Source of the DNA: Mycobacterium spongiae
GTDB taxonomy: Bacteria > Actinomycetota > Actinomycetes > Mycobacteriales > Mycobacteriaceae
Length of the DNA stretch: 64,000 bases
Assembly: GCF_018278905.1 (NCBI RefSeq)
Contig: NZ_CP046600.1
Span: 1,488,001-1,552,000 of the forward strand
Direction: 5' to 3'
The first letter of the stretch is position 1. Every line of letters starts with the position of its first letter. This document shows positions 11,228-20,063 of the stretch, piece after piece. The notes below the pieces were generated by a model, which was not told the origin of the DNA, ran no database searches, and saw only the letters and a program-made list of their open reading frames with translations. The position numbers were made by a program, and so were the translations under genes.

Positions 11228-11566
11228 CTATTCGTCGTCGTATCCGGGATGAGCAACCGCCAACCGATGGCGTACCAGAGCGCGCATACAGGAGACGAGC
11301 TCGTCGTCGCGGCCGTCGAGTTCGCCAGCCCGGATAGCGGCGGCGAGGCCGGCCTCGTCGGCGAAGCCCAGGCCGGCCAGGCCCGCTCGCACCCCGGATT
11401 CGACGGGAGCGAGGAGTTCGCGCTCGACAATGCGCAGCGCGTTGGCCGCCACCCTGGCATGAAAGTTGACCTGTCCGCCGGTCGCCTCCCGCACATCGCC
11501 TTCCAGGAACTCGGCGGCAGCGGCTACGAGTTCGGCCGCGGTTGGACGCCCGTATTCGGCATTCAC
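11228..11566 (-). CDS. DUF6285 protein, LvaB-like partner of the phosphotransferase
   Basis: Small helical protein of 112 residues beginning MNAEYGRPTAAELV. It matches the DUF6285 type that is regularly encoded directly after a phosphotransferase and an acyl-CoA dehydrogenase. In Pseudomonas putida the equivalent LvaB works with LvaA to phosphorylate 4-hydroxyacyl-CoA. The start overlaps the phosphotransferase stop by four bases, which supports a complex of the two. There is no catalytic motif of its own. Assignment by size, position and general sequence character. Confidence 0.75.
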   Translation of the reverse strand: MNAEYGRPTAAELVAAAAEFLEGDVREATGGQVNFHARVAANALRIVERELLAPVESGVRAGLAGLGFADEAGLAAAIRAGELDGRDDELVSCMRALVRHRLAVAHPGYDDE

Positions 11567-12543
11567 GACGCGCCCCTATCGAGTAGTTGCAGCAGATCCC
11601 ATTCGGTCTCGCATACCCGGCGGCCGATCGTTGCCAACTCCACCGAGCGGACCTGCCCGCTTAAGTGGCGCTGTGCCTGGTAGCGGCAGATGACACCCCA
11701 GCGCAAGGTGGCCAGTACCAGCCACCAATGAAACGCCGCCCGATCAACGTCGGTGGCGCTGGCTTCTTCGTACGCGTGCAGGAAACTGTCGATACTGCCC
11801 AGACCCCCGGCGCCACGGCTCGCCGGAGCACCGAATCGCCAGGCTCGGATGCAGAACCAGGCTAGGTCTTCGTACGCCTCGCCCACATGGACGAGTTCCC
11901 AGTCCAGAACGGCGGCCAGAACGGGGGCACTGCCGGATCCGTCGATGATGAGGTTTCCCATGCGGTAGTCGCCGTGAACGAGAACCGCCGGTGACGACGG
12001 TGGGCGATGTCTAGCCAGCCAGCGGAATGCCCACTCGAAGGTCGCGGTGGTGTCTTCCATGGCATCTAGGCGTTCCCGCCAGACGGCGAGCTGGTCCCCC
12101 TGGGCCAAGCCCGGATCGTTCGACTCGGCCCGGTGGATGGCAGCCAGGGCCTGCGCGCAGCGGCGCACCAACCGCTCGCGACCTGGTTCGTCCAGTTGGC
12201 GCTGGATTCGCCGGACGATTGTTTCGCCAGCGATGTGTTCGCAGATCAAGAACGGATTTCCGAGTGCTGCATCCGAATCGTCGGCGATCAGGATGGGCGG
12301 CACCGGCGCTCCGGCCGCTGCGGCGGCCGCTTGCACCCGCGCCTCCAGTTCCATGCCGGCGTGTACGTCGTCGGGCGGTCCGATGCGCAGGATCAGCGCC
12401 CGGCGCCCTTCGCCGGTGATGGCGTCGAACGCCCACGTGCTGCGGCTGGCTCCGCCGGTGAGGATGCGCATGTTGTCGATTGCTACCTGGGTACCGAGAC
12501 GGGGAGCCAGCACGGCGGCCACGCCGTCGGGTAGCTGGGTCAC
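11563..12543 (-). CDS. APH-fold phosphotransferase, LvaA/ACAD10-like hydroxyacyl-CoA kinase candidate
   Basis: Aminoglycoside-phosphotransferase-fold protein of 326 residues. The catalytic loop is VLVHGDYRMGNLIID (HGDxxxxN) and the metal-binding Asp is in AVLDWELVHVGEAYEDLAWF. Such proteins encoded with an acyl-CoA dehydrogenase phosphorylate the hydroxyl of 4-hydroxyacyl-CoA, so drug resistance is not implied. The start is GTG at 12543, overlapping the dehydrogenase stop as GTGA. The frame stays open further upstream, inside the dehydrogenase gene. N-terminus by this choice: MTQLPDGVAAVLAPRLG. Confidence 0.85.
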   Translation of the reverse strand: MTQLPDGVAAVLAPRLGTQVAIDNMRILTGGASRSTWAFDAITGEGRRALILRIGPPDDVHAGMELEARVQAAAAAAGAPVPPILIADDSDAALGNPFLICEHIAGETIVRRIQRQLDEPGRERLVRRCAQALAAIHRAESNDPGLAQGDQLAVWRERLDAMEDTTATFEWAFRWLARHRPPSSPAVLVHGDYRMGNLIIDGSGSAPVLAAVLDWELVHVGEAYEDLAWFCIRAWRFGAPASRGAGGLGSIDSFLHAYEEASATDVDRAAFHWWLVLATLRWGVICRYQAQRHLSGQVRSVELATIGRRVCETEWDLLQLLDRGAS

Positions 12544-13778
12544 TTCTTGCCGAACTTGAACAGCCGCTGCGCAACCCGGCGAATCTGAATCTCCTCCGCT
12601 CCTTCGGTGATCCGGTAGCGGCGGTGATGGCGGTAGATGTGCTCGAACGGTTCGTGACGGCTGTATCCCACGCCGCCGAATACCTGCATGGCGCGGTCGG
12701 CCGCCTCGCACACCAGCCGATTCGCGCGGTAATTCGCCATCGACACCTTGTCCGACACTTCCATGTGGTGGTCGCGGTCCAGGTGCGACGCCGCGTAGTA
12801 CACCAACAGCCGCACCATCTGAGCCTCCGTCTGAAGTTCGACAAGCGGCCACTGCACGGCTTGGTTCACCGCCAGCGGCTTGCCGAACACCGTGCGTTCG
12901 GTGGCGTAGGCGACAGCCCGGTCGATGCAGTGCTGTGCGGCACCCAGGCTGCTGGCGGCTTGGCGAATCCTGTTTTCGTGGAGGAAGGTCTGACCCACCT
13001 CGAGGCCACGGTCGACCTCGCCGAGCACCGCGTCCGCGGGTACGGCGACGTTGGTGAGTTCCACTTCGCCGTGGTCGGTCGGCATGTTGAACGTCCACCA
13101 GTAGTAGGGCACTGTGAAGCCGGGAGTGTTGGTGGGTACCAGGAACGCCGTGATGCCCCGAGCTTGACCGGGCTCACCTGATGTGCGGGCGAACACCAGG
13201 TCATGCGTGGCGCGATGCACGCCAGTGTTGAACCGTTTGGCGCCGTTGATGATCCAGCCTTCTCCGGATTCCTCGGCGCGGGTTTCGAGCCAGGTGGCGT
13301 CCGACCCGTGATGCGGCTCGGTCAATCCGAAAGCCATCGACCGCTCGCCGGTGATGAGGGCCTCGGTCCATTCCTTCTTCTGCGCTTCGGTGCCGAACCG
13401 GTCCATCATGATGACCTGCGGGAAGTTGCCGACGATCGACGACTCGTTCTGCAGGTCGTTGTGCAGCCCGAGCCCCTTGTGGGCCAGGTGTTCGCGGATG
13501 ACGGCCATGTCGATATTGGTTCCATCGCGGCCGCCGAACTGTGCGGGGAGCCCATAGCGCAGCCAGCCGGCTTTGTCGGCGCGCCTGCGCATCTCGCCGA
13601 GCAGATCCTCCCATTCTCGGCATGGAATGCCGCCGTTCTCCCAGTCGGTGCGGGCATGCTCTCGCCGATGGTCGAAGTATTGGATGTTTTCTCGCTCCAG
13701 CGGCGCAATCTCGGCCTCGATGAACTCGTCCATCGCGGTCAGTAGTCTCGGAAGGTGTTCTGGGAGAGTGAAATCCAC
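12540..13778 (-). CDS. Acyl-CoA dehydrogenase, ACAD10/11-LvaC type
   Basis: Flavoprotein of 412 residues. It contains the FAD-site segment MAFGLTEPHHGSDAT, the mid-domain ERTVFGKPLAVNQAVQ, and the C-terminal segment HRRYRITEGAEEIQIRR, which resembles the ACAD10/ACAD11/LvaC branch. In that branch the dehydrogenase fold removes phosphate from a phospho-hydroxyacyl-CoA to give an enoyl-CoA, following the kinase. The kinase gene overlaps it by four bases and the TetR gene precedes it by 11 bp. Branch assignment is from the motif and the neighbours, not from a tree. Confidence 0.9.
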   Translation of the reverse strand: MDFTLPEHLPRLLTAMDEFIEAEIAPLERENIQYFDHRREHARTDWENGGIPCREWEDLLGEMRRRADKAGWLRYGLPAQFGGRDGTNIDMAVIREHLAHKGLGLHNDLQNESSIVGNFPQVIMMDRFGTEAQKKEWTEALITGERSMAFGLTEPHHGSDATWLETRAEESGEGWIINGAKRFNTGVHRATHDLVFARTSGEPGQARGITAFLVPTNTPGFTVPYYWWTFNMPTDHGEVELTNVAVPADAVLGEVDRGLEVGQTFLHENRIRQAASSLGAAQHCIDRAVAYATERTVFGKPLAVNQAVQWPLVELQTEAQMVRLLVYYAASHLDRDHHMEVSDKVSMANYRANRLVCEAADRAMQVFGGVGYSRHEPFEHIYRHHRRYRITEGAEEIQIRRVAQRLFKFGKK

Positions 13779-13789
13779 GTTTGATCTCC

Positions 13790-14434
13790 TTACTGGTCTC
13801 CTTGCTCGCCGTACAGGGTTTTCTTCCAGACCGTTGCCAGGGTCTTGATGGCGTCCTCGTCGCTGATCTCGATCCCGAGACTCTCGATGCCTGACGCTCC
13901 CCCGAACACTGTTGTGAAGTTCTCGAATAGCAAGGCGATTGCGGCGGCAGTGTGAGCCGGATCGAGTCGTGACCCGAAGCCCTGCTCTTGCGCACGCCGC
14001 ACGGATGCGGCGACGATTTCGATGCCGAAACGCCGAAACTCGTTCTGGACGTCGGCGAAACGTCGCTGGGTTGCGGCCAGCTGGGCGACAGCGATCATGA
14101 TGCCGATGTTTTGTTTGAAGATGTTCCAGTAGCCGGTGACCACCGAGGTGAAGAACGCATCGTCGTCCGGCGAGTCCGGCAGGGAGAGGCTCAATCCGGA
14201 CGGCGTGACCACATCGTGCAGAAACGATTCGGCCAGCACGGCCAGCAGATCTTCTTTGTCGGTGAAGTACCGATAGAACACTGCTGACGACTTGCCCGCG
14301 GCCGACGTGATATCGGCCAAGGTGGTCCCGTGAAATCCGTGCTCGGCGAACAGCCTGCGCGCAGCTTGCTCGATGGCCTCGCGGGTTTGGCGGCCTTTGG
14401 AACTGAGCACTTGCGGCGCTCCTGCGGCGGGCAT
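13790..14434 (-). CDS. TetR-family regulator of the catabolic unit
   Basis: Protein of 214 residues with an N-terminal helix-turn-helix (about residues 13-62: REAIEQAARRLFAEHGF, then TTLADITSAAGKSSAVFYRYF and DKEDLL) and a C-terminal ligand domain. The start shares one base with the lyase stop (TGATG). Being inside the operon, it probably senses a pathway acyl-CoA and controls the whole unit. The inverted repeat at 18873-18890 in front of the first gene is the best operator candidate. Confidence 0.9.
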   Translation of the reverse strand: MPAAGAPQVLSSKGRQTREAIEQAARRLFAEHGFHGTTLADITSAAGKSSAVFYRYFTDKEDLLAVLAESFLHDVVTPSGLSLSLPDSPDDDAFFTSVVTGYWNIFKQNIGIMIAVAQLAATQRRFADVQNEFRRFGIEIVAASVRRAQEQGFGSRLDPAHTAAAIALLFENFTTVFGGASGIESLGIEISDEDAIKTLATVWKKTLYGEQGDQ

Positions 14435-15339
14435 CAGTTGCGGATCCGGTCCCCCGCGCGGAGCAGGGCGCCCGGCAAGTCGTGGCCGACGACGGATCGC
14501 GCTACTTCGGCTGCGGCGGTCGTGGCCTGCAGGTCGATGCCGACGTCAAAACCGCTGTCGGTCAACAGATACACCAGATCCTCGGTAGCGATGTTGCCCG
14601 TCGCGCCCGGCGCAAAGGGGCAACCGCCGAGTCCGCCGACCGATGCGTCAAGCCGGGTAACGCCGGAGCCGACGGCGGCGTAGGCGCTGGCCAAGCCGGT
14701 CCCGCGGGTGTTGTGGAAGTGTCCGCCCAGCGGCATGTCTCCGATTACCGGGCGCAGTTGTGCGATCAGCGAAGTCACTCGCCCGGGGGCGGCGGTGCCG
14801 ATAGTGTCGGCGATCGAGAATCGGTCCACGCCCTCATCGACGGCGGCGCCCGCGAGGTCGAGGACCAGCTGTGGGGGGGTGGGCCCCGCGAAGGGGCAGT
14901 CCCATGCGGTGGCGACGATGACCTCGACCGTCGTGTCGCTGTCGTGGGCGATGGCGACGATCTCACCGATGTGGTTGGTGGCTGCGGCGGTGCTGCGCCC
15001 AACGTTGGCCATACTGAATTCGTCGCTGGCCGCCACGACGTATTCGATCGACCTCAATCCCGCGGCGACCGCGCGTCGTGCGCCATTCGGGCTGGCGATC
15101 AACGCGGAGAATTCGATGTCCGGGTAGCAGTTGAGTTCCGCGGCGAGTTCGGCGGCGTCGGCCATCGACGGGACCTTCGATGGTGACACGAAAGCCGTGG
15201 CTTCCACCTCGCGGACTCCGGTGGCGGCGATTGCCGCCAACAGTTCGAGTTTGGCCTTCAGTGGGATGGGTTTCTCAATCTGCAGGCCGTCGCGCAGCGC
15301 CACCTCGCGGATCGTGACCCATGGCAAGGGCTGATTCAC
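14434..15339 (-). CDS. Hydroxymethylglutaryl-CoA lyase family protein
   Basis: DRE-TIM-type metallolyase of 301 residues. Catalytic segments are VALRDGLQIE at the N-terminus, GGHFHNTRGTGLAS with the metal-binding histidines, and the signature GLGGCPFAPGATGNIATED with the catalytic Cys. The family cleaves 3-hydroxy-3-methylglutaryl-CoA or similar 3-hydroxyacyl-CoA to acetyl-CoA and a keto acid. Given its partners, the substrate may be a pathway intermediate and not leucine-derived HMG-CoA. It overlaps the CoA-transferase by four bases. Confidence 0.92.
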   Translation of the reverse strand: MNQPLPWVTIREVALRDGLQIEKPIPLKAKLELLAAIAATGVREVEATAFVSPSKVPSMADAAELAAELNCYPDIEFSALIASPNGARRAVAAGLRSIEYVVAASDEFSMANVGRSTAAATNHIGEIVAIAHDSDTTVEVIVATAWDCPFAGPTPPQLVLDLAGAAVDEGVDRFSIADTIGTAAPGRVTSLIAQLRPVIGDMPLGGHFHNTRGTGLASAYAAVGSGVTRLDASVGGLGGCPFAPGATGNIATEDLVYLLTDSGFDVGIDLQATTAAAEVARSVVGHDLPGALLRAGDRIRN

Positions 15340-16547
15340 AGCACCTCCTCAGTGCGCAACTCGTTGAGTTCCGCCGGTGTCTTGCCCAGCAGACCCCGAT
15401 AGATCTCGTCGTTGTGCTGGCCCGGGTGCGCTGGGCCGGCATTGCGAACGCGGCCTGGGGATTCGGAGAGCACTGGCACGATTCCGGGTCCTAGAACGTC
15501 GCGCTGGACTCGTTCGTCGTAGTGGTCGACGAGCATGCCGCGGGCCCGCAACTGTGCGTCGTTGACCACCTCGGCGACGGTGTTGATTGGTCCGGCGATC
15601 ACGCCAGCGGCGGAAAGCGATTCGATGATGTCGCCCGATTGCCGCTCGACGGCCCACGTGCCGATGATCTTGTCGAGTTCGTCTTGATTGCGGCCGCGGG
15701 CACCGTGGGTGGCGAACCGGTCATCGGTGGCCAGCTCCGGGCGCCCGATCGCATGACACAGTCGGACGAACACGGTGTCCTGGTTGGCCGCGATGACGAC
15801 CCAAGACCCGTCCGCGCTGCGGTAGATATTCGATGGCGCAATGCCCTCCAGCCGGGTTCCGGACGGTCCGCGCACTACGCCGCCGACGTCGTAGTCCGGG
15901 ATCGTGGATTCTTGTACCGCCAGGCACGATTCGGTGAGCGCGACGTCGACAACTTGGCCCCGGCCGGTGATGCCGCGACGGTACAGCGCCGCCAAGGCGC
16001 CCTGAGCGCCGAACATGCCGGCGAGACTGTCTCCCAACGACAACGCGAGTCGCGGCGGCGGCCCGCCGGGGAATCCATTGAGGTGACGTAGTCCGCTGGC
16101 CGCTTCGGCGACCGAGGCGTACCCGGCCTTGTGCGAGTCAGGTCCAGTTTGTCCGTAGCCCGAGACCCGGACCAGAATGATGCCCGGGTTGCGTTCGCTG
16201 AGTACGTCGTAGCCCAGGTCCCACTTCTCCAGCGTGCCCGGGCGGAAATTCTCCACCACGATGTCGGACCGATCGACGAGATCCAGGAACAGATCCCGCC
16301 CGCGGGGCCGACGCAGGTCGAGCGTGATGGCCCGTTTGTTGCGGGCATGCACCGTCCAGAAGACGTGGTGCCCGTCGAGTTCGGCCTGCCCCCAGTTTCG
16401 CAATGGGTCCGGCGCACCAGGCGGCTCCACCTTGATGACGTCGGCGCCCATATCAGCCAACAGCCGGCCGGCGAACGGTCCGGCGATCAGGGTTCCGAGC
16501 TCGAGCACGCGGATTCCATCGAGCGGTCCGGCACACTCGGTAGTCAT
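15336..16547 (-). CDS. CaiB/BaiF-type (family III) CoA-transferase
   Basis: Protein of 403 residues. Family features are the N-terminal GIRVLELGTLIAGPFAGRLLADMGADVIKVEPP, cut here to its parts LELGTLIAGPFAGR and GADVIKVEPP, then VVENFRPGTLEKWDLG, and the catalytic Asp in SLGDSLAGMFGAQG. It moves CoA between organic acids, here probably activating the acid produced by the dioxygenase and hydrolase. It overlaps both neighbours by four bases. Confidence 0.92.
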   Translation of the reverse strand: MTTECAGPLDGIRVLELGTLIAGPFAGRLLADMGADVIKVEPPGAPDPLRNWGQAELDGHHVFWTVHARNKRAITLDLRRPRGRDLFLDLVDRSDIVVENFRPGTLEKWDLGYDVLSERNPGIILVRVSGYGQTGPDSHKAGYASVAEAASGLRHLNGFPGGPPPRLALSLGDSLAGMFGAQGALAALYRRGITGRGQVVDVALTESCLAVQESTIPDYDVGGVVRGPSGTRLEGIAPSNIYRSADGSWVVIAANQDTVFVRLCHAIGRPELATDDRFATHGARGRNQDELDKIIGTWAVERQSGDIIESLSAAGVIAGPINTVAEVVNDAQLRARGMLVDHYDERVQRDVLGPGIVPVLSESPGRVRNAGPAHPGQHNDEIYRGLLGKTPAELNELRTEEVL

Positions 16548-17737
16548 TCGGCCCTCGCGAAGTCGTGGCGGATCAGCCAGTCGGTGACAATGTCGACAGC
16601 CTGCCGCAGCTTGTCGCGCTGGTCGCTGCCAGCGTAATAGTGTGTGGCACCGGGGATTTCGTACATCTCCTTGTCAGGATGACCAATGGCCTGGAAAAGC
16701 CGTCGGGTATGGCTGGGCGTGCAGGCGTTGTCGGCTAGGTTACCGATGACCAGCGCCGGGATCACCAGATCTCGCCCGCAGACCACGCCGTCGCCGTGAG
16801 CGTCGTCGTAACTCCATTGCGACAGCCAGCTGCGCAGCGTGCAGAAGCGGGCCAGCCCAACTGGGCTCATGTTGACCAGTTGGGGTTCACCGAGGTAGCA
16901 GGTGCCGGGGGTGCGTTCGTTGGGATCGATTGCCGGATCGAGCCAGCGGGGGTCGGCCATGGTCCCGTGGACGACGAATCCGAACTCGTCATCCGGGCGT
17001 CCTTGAGCAGACAGTTCGGCGAGTTTCTTCTTGACCCACGCCGTGATTCTGCGGTTGCGGTCGACTTGGGCCTGCCGGTAGCGGGTCACAAATTCGGGGC
17101 TGTACGGCGGTTGGTTGGGGTTGTCGGGATGGTAAAGATCGAGCTCCGGATCGCGCTTGGTGGGGTCGGACTCGTCGAGGATGGACGCGTCCAGCCATTC
17201 GGTCAGCGTGCCATGCCGGCTGATGTGGGCGGCGAGCAGCATGATGCCGTCAGCAGCTGGCAAGTCCAGCGCGGTGAGGTCAGGGCCGTCGCCGGATGGG
17301 CTCGACGTGACGGTCGGATGCTGGGCCTGCTGCTGGTAGAACACCGACAGCGAGCCGCCACCGCTCCAGCCGCCGAGGACCACCCGTTGGTAACCCAGGC
17401 GGGTTTTGGCGTCTTTGATGCACTCACCCAGATCCTCGACGACCTTCTCCATCAAGAGCGCTGTGTCGGTGCCGCGGAATCTGCTGTTGCAATAGATGAC
17501 ATGGTGGCCGGCCCGCGCCAGCGCATTGATCATCGGCAGATAAGCGCCCCCGCCGATCGGGTGCATGAATACCACAACGGTGTCTGACGGCCTATCTGTC
17601 GGCTTGAGCAGAAAGCTTTCCAGCACCGTAATTTCGGCAAGCCCGCCGTAGACATCGCGGACACCGGAATGGTTCTGGAAGGCAACGAGATAGGGGATCC
17701 GCTCGTATTCGTGCCGTACAACCTGGGCGTCTCCCAT
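16544..17737 (-). CDS. Alpha/beta hydrolase
   Basis: Protein of 397 residues with an alpha/beta-hydrolase fold. The nucleophile elbow is GGWSGGGSLSVFYQQ, the oxyanion segment is MHPIGGGAYLPMINALARAG, and the late catalytic Asp and His fall near NLADNACTPSHTRR and PGATHYYAGSDQRD. Its position directly after the dioxygenase (2-bp gap) suggests hydrolysis of the ring-cleavage product or of an ester substrate. No signal peptide is visible. The substrate cannot be told from sequence. Confidence 0.88.
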   Translation of the reverse strand: MGDAQVVRHEYERIPYLVAFQNHSGVRDVYGGLAEITVLESFLLKPTDRPSDTVVVFMHPIGGGAYLPMINALARAGHHVIYCNSRFRGTDTALLMEKVVEDLGECIKDAKTRLGYQRVVLGGWSGGGSLSVFYQQQAQHPTVTSSPSGDGPDLTALDLPAADGIMLLAAHISRHGTLTEWLDASILDESDPTKRDPELDLYHPDNPNQPPYSPEFVTRYRQAQVDRNRRITAWVKKKLAELSAQGRPDDEFGFVVHGTMADPRWLDPAIDPNERTPGTCYLGEPQLVNMSPVGLARFCTLRSWLSQWSYDDAHGDGVVCGRDLVIPALVIGNLADNACTPSHTRRLFQAIGHPDKEMYEIPGATHYYAGSDQRDKLRQAVDIVTDWLIRHDFARAE

Positions 17738-17739
17738 GG

Positions 17740-18843
17740 CTAGTGATGTCCCAGCTGGTGTGCGAGCACCTCGGCCGATGGCGTCAGTCTTCGGCGGGTA
17801 TCGATGGCGATGACTTGCCAGTCCACCCGCGCATACTCATCGAACTTGCGGCGGGCACGCTCCCGTGCCTTCTCGGGTGCGCCATGATGAACCCCTTGCG
17901 GCGCATGGGAGATCAAACCCGGCGGCATCGGAATGCCGTACAGCGAACCGCCATGGAAGAACGCGATCTCGTCGTAGTCGACATTGCGGTGATACCAGGG
18001 AGTGCGTTCGGTGCCGGGCACGCCCTCGGCGGGTTTGGGCAGAAAGTTCATCACGTAGACACCGGCTGCCTGCATGAACAGATGCACGGTGGGGGGCAGG
18101 TGAACACTATCGGAGGTGATGACGTTGTAGTCGTCGATGTTGAAGCTGAACGCGAAGTTGTCGCCGCGCCAGCCTTCGACATCCATTGGATTGTGTTGAT
18201 AGAAGAGCGTTGTCGGGCCACCTTCGTGGACGAGTCGGACTTCGTATTCGTCGAGACCTGGTTGGAGCGGGTCGTCCGCCATGGGGGCGGGTTCGGGGAT
18301 GGTCGCTTGCGAGGGATCGAAGGGAAAGTGGCGCCCCAGCGAGCCCGGTGGCGGTATCCGAAACTCGTCGCTGGCCTCGATCATCAGCAATGTCGTCTCG
18401 CGCTCCGGCACCTGACGCCAGGTGCAGGCTTTCGGGATGTAGAGCCAGTCACCCTCCCGGTAGCTCAGCTCTCCGAACTCGGTTTGGGCCAGACCGGCGC
18501 CTCGGTGGACGAAGCACAACAGGTCACCGTCGACATGGCGGGTGTAGAAGGGCATCGGGTCGCTGCGGCGGCTGAGCATGATGCGGCAGTCGGCGTTGCT
18601 GAACATTCGCAGCGGGCCGCCGTTGGCGTCGGTGGCGTCGGTGGGCTCTAGCTCGCTGGATAGCACGTCGATCGGGCGCAGTGGACCGATCGCACGGTAG
18701 GCGGTGGGATCGTGGCGGCGGTAGATGTTCGCGGTCCGTCCCGTGAAGCCGCCTCGCCCCAGCTCATCGTCCATGAGCCCGTTGAGGTCGGCATGCAGGC
18801 GCCGTGGCGTTTTGCCTTTTCGCAGGTGGACGAAGGATTCCAT
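17740..18843 (-). CDS. Homogentisate 1,2-dioxygenase-like cupin
   Basis: Protein of 367 residues of the homogentisate dioxygenase superfamily, shorter than the roughly 430-445 of classical enzymes. The expected non-haem iron ligands can be aligned: His285 and Glu292 in WYHRNVDYDEI and a His at 319-320 in PQGVHHGAPE. The enzyme would open an aromatic ring using O2. It is the first gene of the catabolic series, starting at ATG 18843, with the TetR-operator candidate just upstream. Homogentisate itself is not assured as substrate, since no fumarylacetoacetase or maleylacetoacetate isomerase gene is nearby. Confidence 0.82.
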   Translation of the reverse strand: MESFVHLRKGKTPRRLHADLNGLMDDELGRGGFTGRTANIYRRHDPTAYRAIGPLRPIDVLSSELEPTDATDANGGPLRMFSNADCRIMLSRRSDPMPFYTRHVDGDLLCFVHRGAGLAQTEFGELSYREGDWLYIPKACTWRQVPERETTLLMIEASDEFRIPPPGSLGRHFPFDPSQATIPEPAPMADDPLQPGLDEYEVRLVHEGGPTTLFYQHNPMDVEGWRGDNFAFSFNIDDYNVITSDSVHLPPTVHLFMQAAGVYVMNFLPKPAEGVPGTERTPWYHRNVDYDEIAFFHGGSLYGIPMPPGLISHAPQGVHHGAPEKARERARRKFDEYARVDWQVIAIDTRRRLTPSAEVLAHQLGHH

Positions 18844-18872
18844 GGCTTGCTCCCGGGCAGTCTCACAAAACT

Positions 18873-18890
18873 AAAAGTGACATTACTTTT
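18873..18890. promoter_or_regulatory. Inverted repeat, candidate TetR operator
   Basis: AAAAGTGACATTACTTTT has 6-bp arms (AAAAGT and ACTTTT) around a 6-bp spacer. It sits 30-47 bp upstream of the dioxygenase-like start and downstream of fadB4, in a locally AT-rich stretch. Size and symmetry suit a TetR dimer, but no binding data are available. Confidence 0.5.
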
Positions 18891-18930
18891 TCTTTCGGGC
18901 GGCCGCAAGGTACTGCCGATGGCGCGCTGC

Positions 18931-19902
18931 CTAGTCGCGGATGCGCAGTACGACCTTTCCCTTGGCGGCGCGATTCTCCAGAGATGCGACCGCGGCCGCG
19001 GCTTGGTCCAACGGATAGACGATGGGCTCCGGAGGGGGCAGCTGGCCTGAGCTGAGCAGTTCCTCGAGTGCGACCCATTGTTCGGTCAGCGCGCCGGGGT
19101 GAACTCCGGCCCAGGCCCCCCAGCCAACGCCGATCACGTCAATATTGTTGAGCAGCAGCCGGTTTACCTTCACGGTAGGAATTTCGCCGCCGGTGAAGCC
19201 GACAACCAACAACCGGCCCGCGGGGGCAAGTGAGCGCAGGGAGTCGGTGAACCGGTCGCCGCCCACCGGGTCGACGACGATGTCAACGCCGCGGCCGTCT
19301 GTTAACTCTTTGACCGCGTCCTTGAAGCCATCGGTCAACACCACATCGGTTGCGCCGGCCGCCGTCGCGATCTCACCCTTCTGTGCGGTGCTGACCACCG
19401 CGATGGTGCGCGACGCCCCGAGGGCGGGAGCCAGGCGCAGTGCCGACGTTCCGATTCCGCCGGCGGCCCCATGCACGAGCACTGTCTCGCCGGGCTGGAG
19501 CCGGCCGCGGACGGTGAGCGCGAAATACACGGTCAGGTCGTTGAACAGCACGCCGGCGCCCGCTTCGAAGCTGACGTTGTCGGGCAGCGTGAACACTCGG
19601 TCGGGCGACAGTACCGCTACTTCGGCCATGCCGCCGGTGAGCATGGTCAGTCCGGCAACACGGTCGCCGGGACCCACGTGTGCGTCGGCTGGCGCCGATC
19701 GAACGACGCCCGCGATCTCAGCCCCCAACACGAAGGGCGGTTTCGGTCGGTACTGGTAGAGGCCGCGCGTGAGGAGAGCGTCCGGGAAGGCCACTCCGGC
19801 CGCGTGCACGTCGACCACCACGCCGTCACCGGCGGGTTCGTCGACTTCCGTCACTTCGATTGCGTCGGGACCTTCTAGTCGAGTCACCATTGCTGCGCGC
19901 AT
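18931..19902 (-). CDS. fadB4: NADPH:quinone oxidoreductase family protein FadB4
   Basis: Medium-chain reductase of the quinone-oxidoreductase type, 323 residues, the same length as M. tuberculosis FadB4 (Rv3141) and closely similar by eye. It lacks the catalytic zinc site. The cofactor-binding motif is VLVHGAAGGIGTSALRLA, followed by the long stretch around KDAVKELTDGRGVDIVVDPVGG, given here as DIVVDPVGGDRF. Start ATG at 19902 has GGAGG 4 bp upstream. It is encoded in the same direction as, and 87 bp before, the catabolic unit. Confidence 0.93.
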   Translation of the reverse strand: MRAAMVTRLEGPDAIEVTEVDEPAGDGVVVDVHAAGVAFPDALLTRGLYQYRPKPPFVLGAEIAGVVRSAPADAHVGPGDRVAGLTMLTGGMAEVAVLSPDRVFTLPDNVSFEAGAGVLFNDLTVYFALTVRGRLQPGETVLVHGAAGGIGTSALRLAPALGASRTIAVVSTAQKGEIATAAGATDVVLTDGFKDAVKELTDGRGVDIVVDPVGGDRFTDSLRSLAPAGRLLVVGFTGGEIPTVKVNRLLLNNIDVIGVGWGAWAGVHPGALTEQWVALEELLSSGQLPPPEPIVYPLDQAAAAVASLENRAAKGKVVLRIRD

Positions 19903-20063
19903 GCCACCTCCGTTGTCAGCCGGGGGCCGGGTAGTTCGGTATGGCCCCGGACATCCCTTAGGGCCTCAATCTAGAACGCGCCGCCGACGCCCATGTCGGC
20001 GCGGTTGCGCCGTTGGCGCGGCCGGAGTTGGTCGCGCGCGCTGAACAGGTGTTGGTTTGTGGA

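Noticed and set aside
11563..12543. Aminoglycoside resistance for the APH-fold gene
   Set aside because: Its operon with an ACAD10/11-type dehydrogenase and DUF6285 gene points to hydroxyacyl-CoA phosphorylation.
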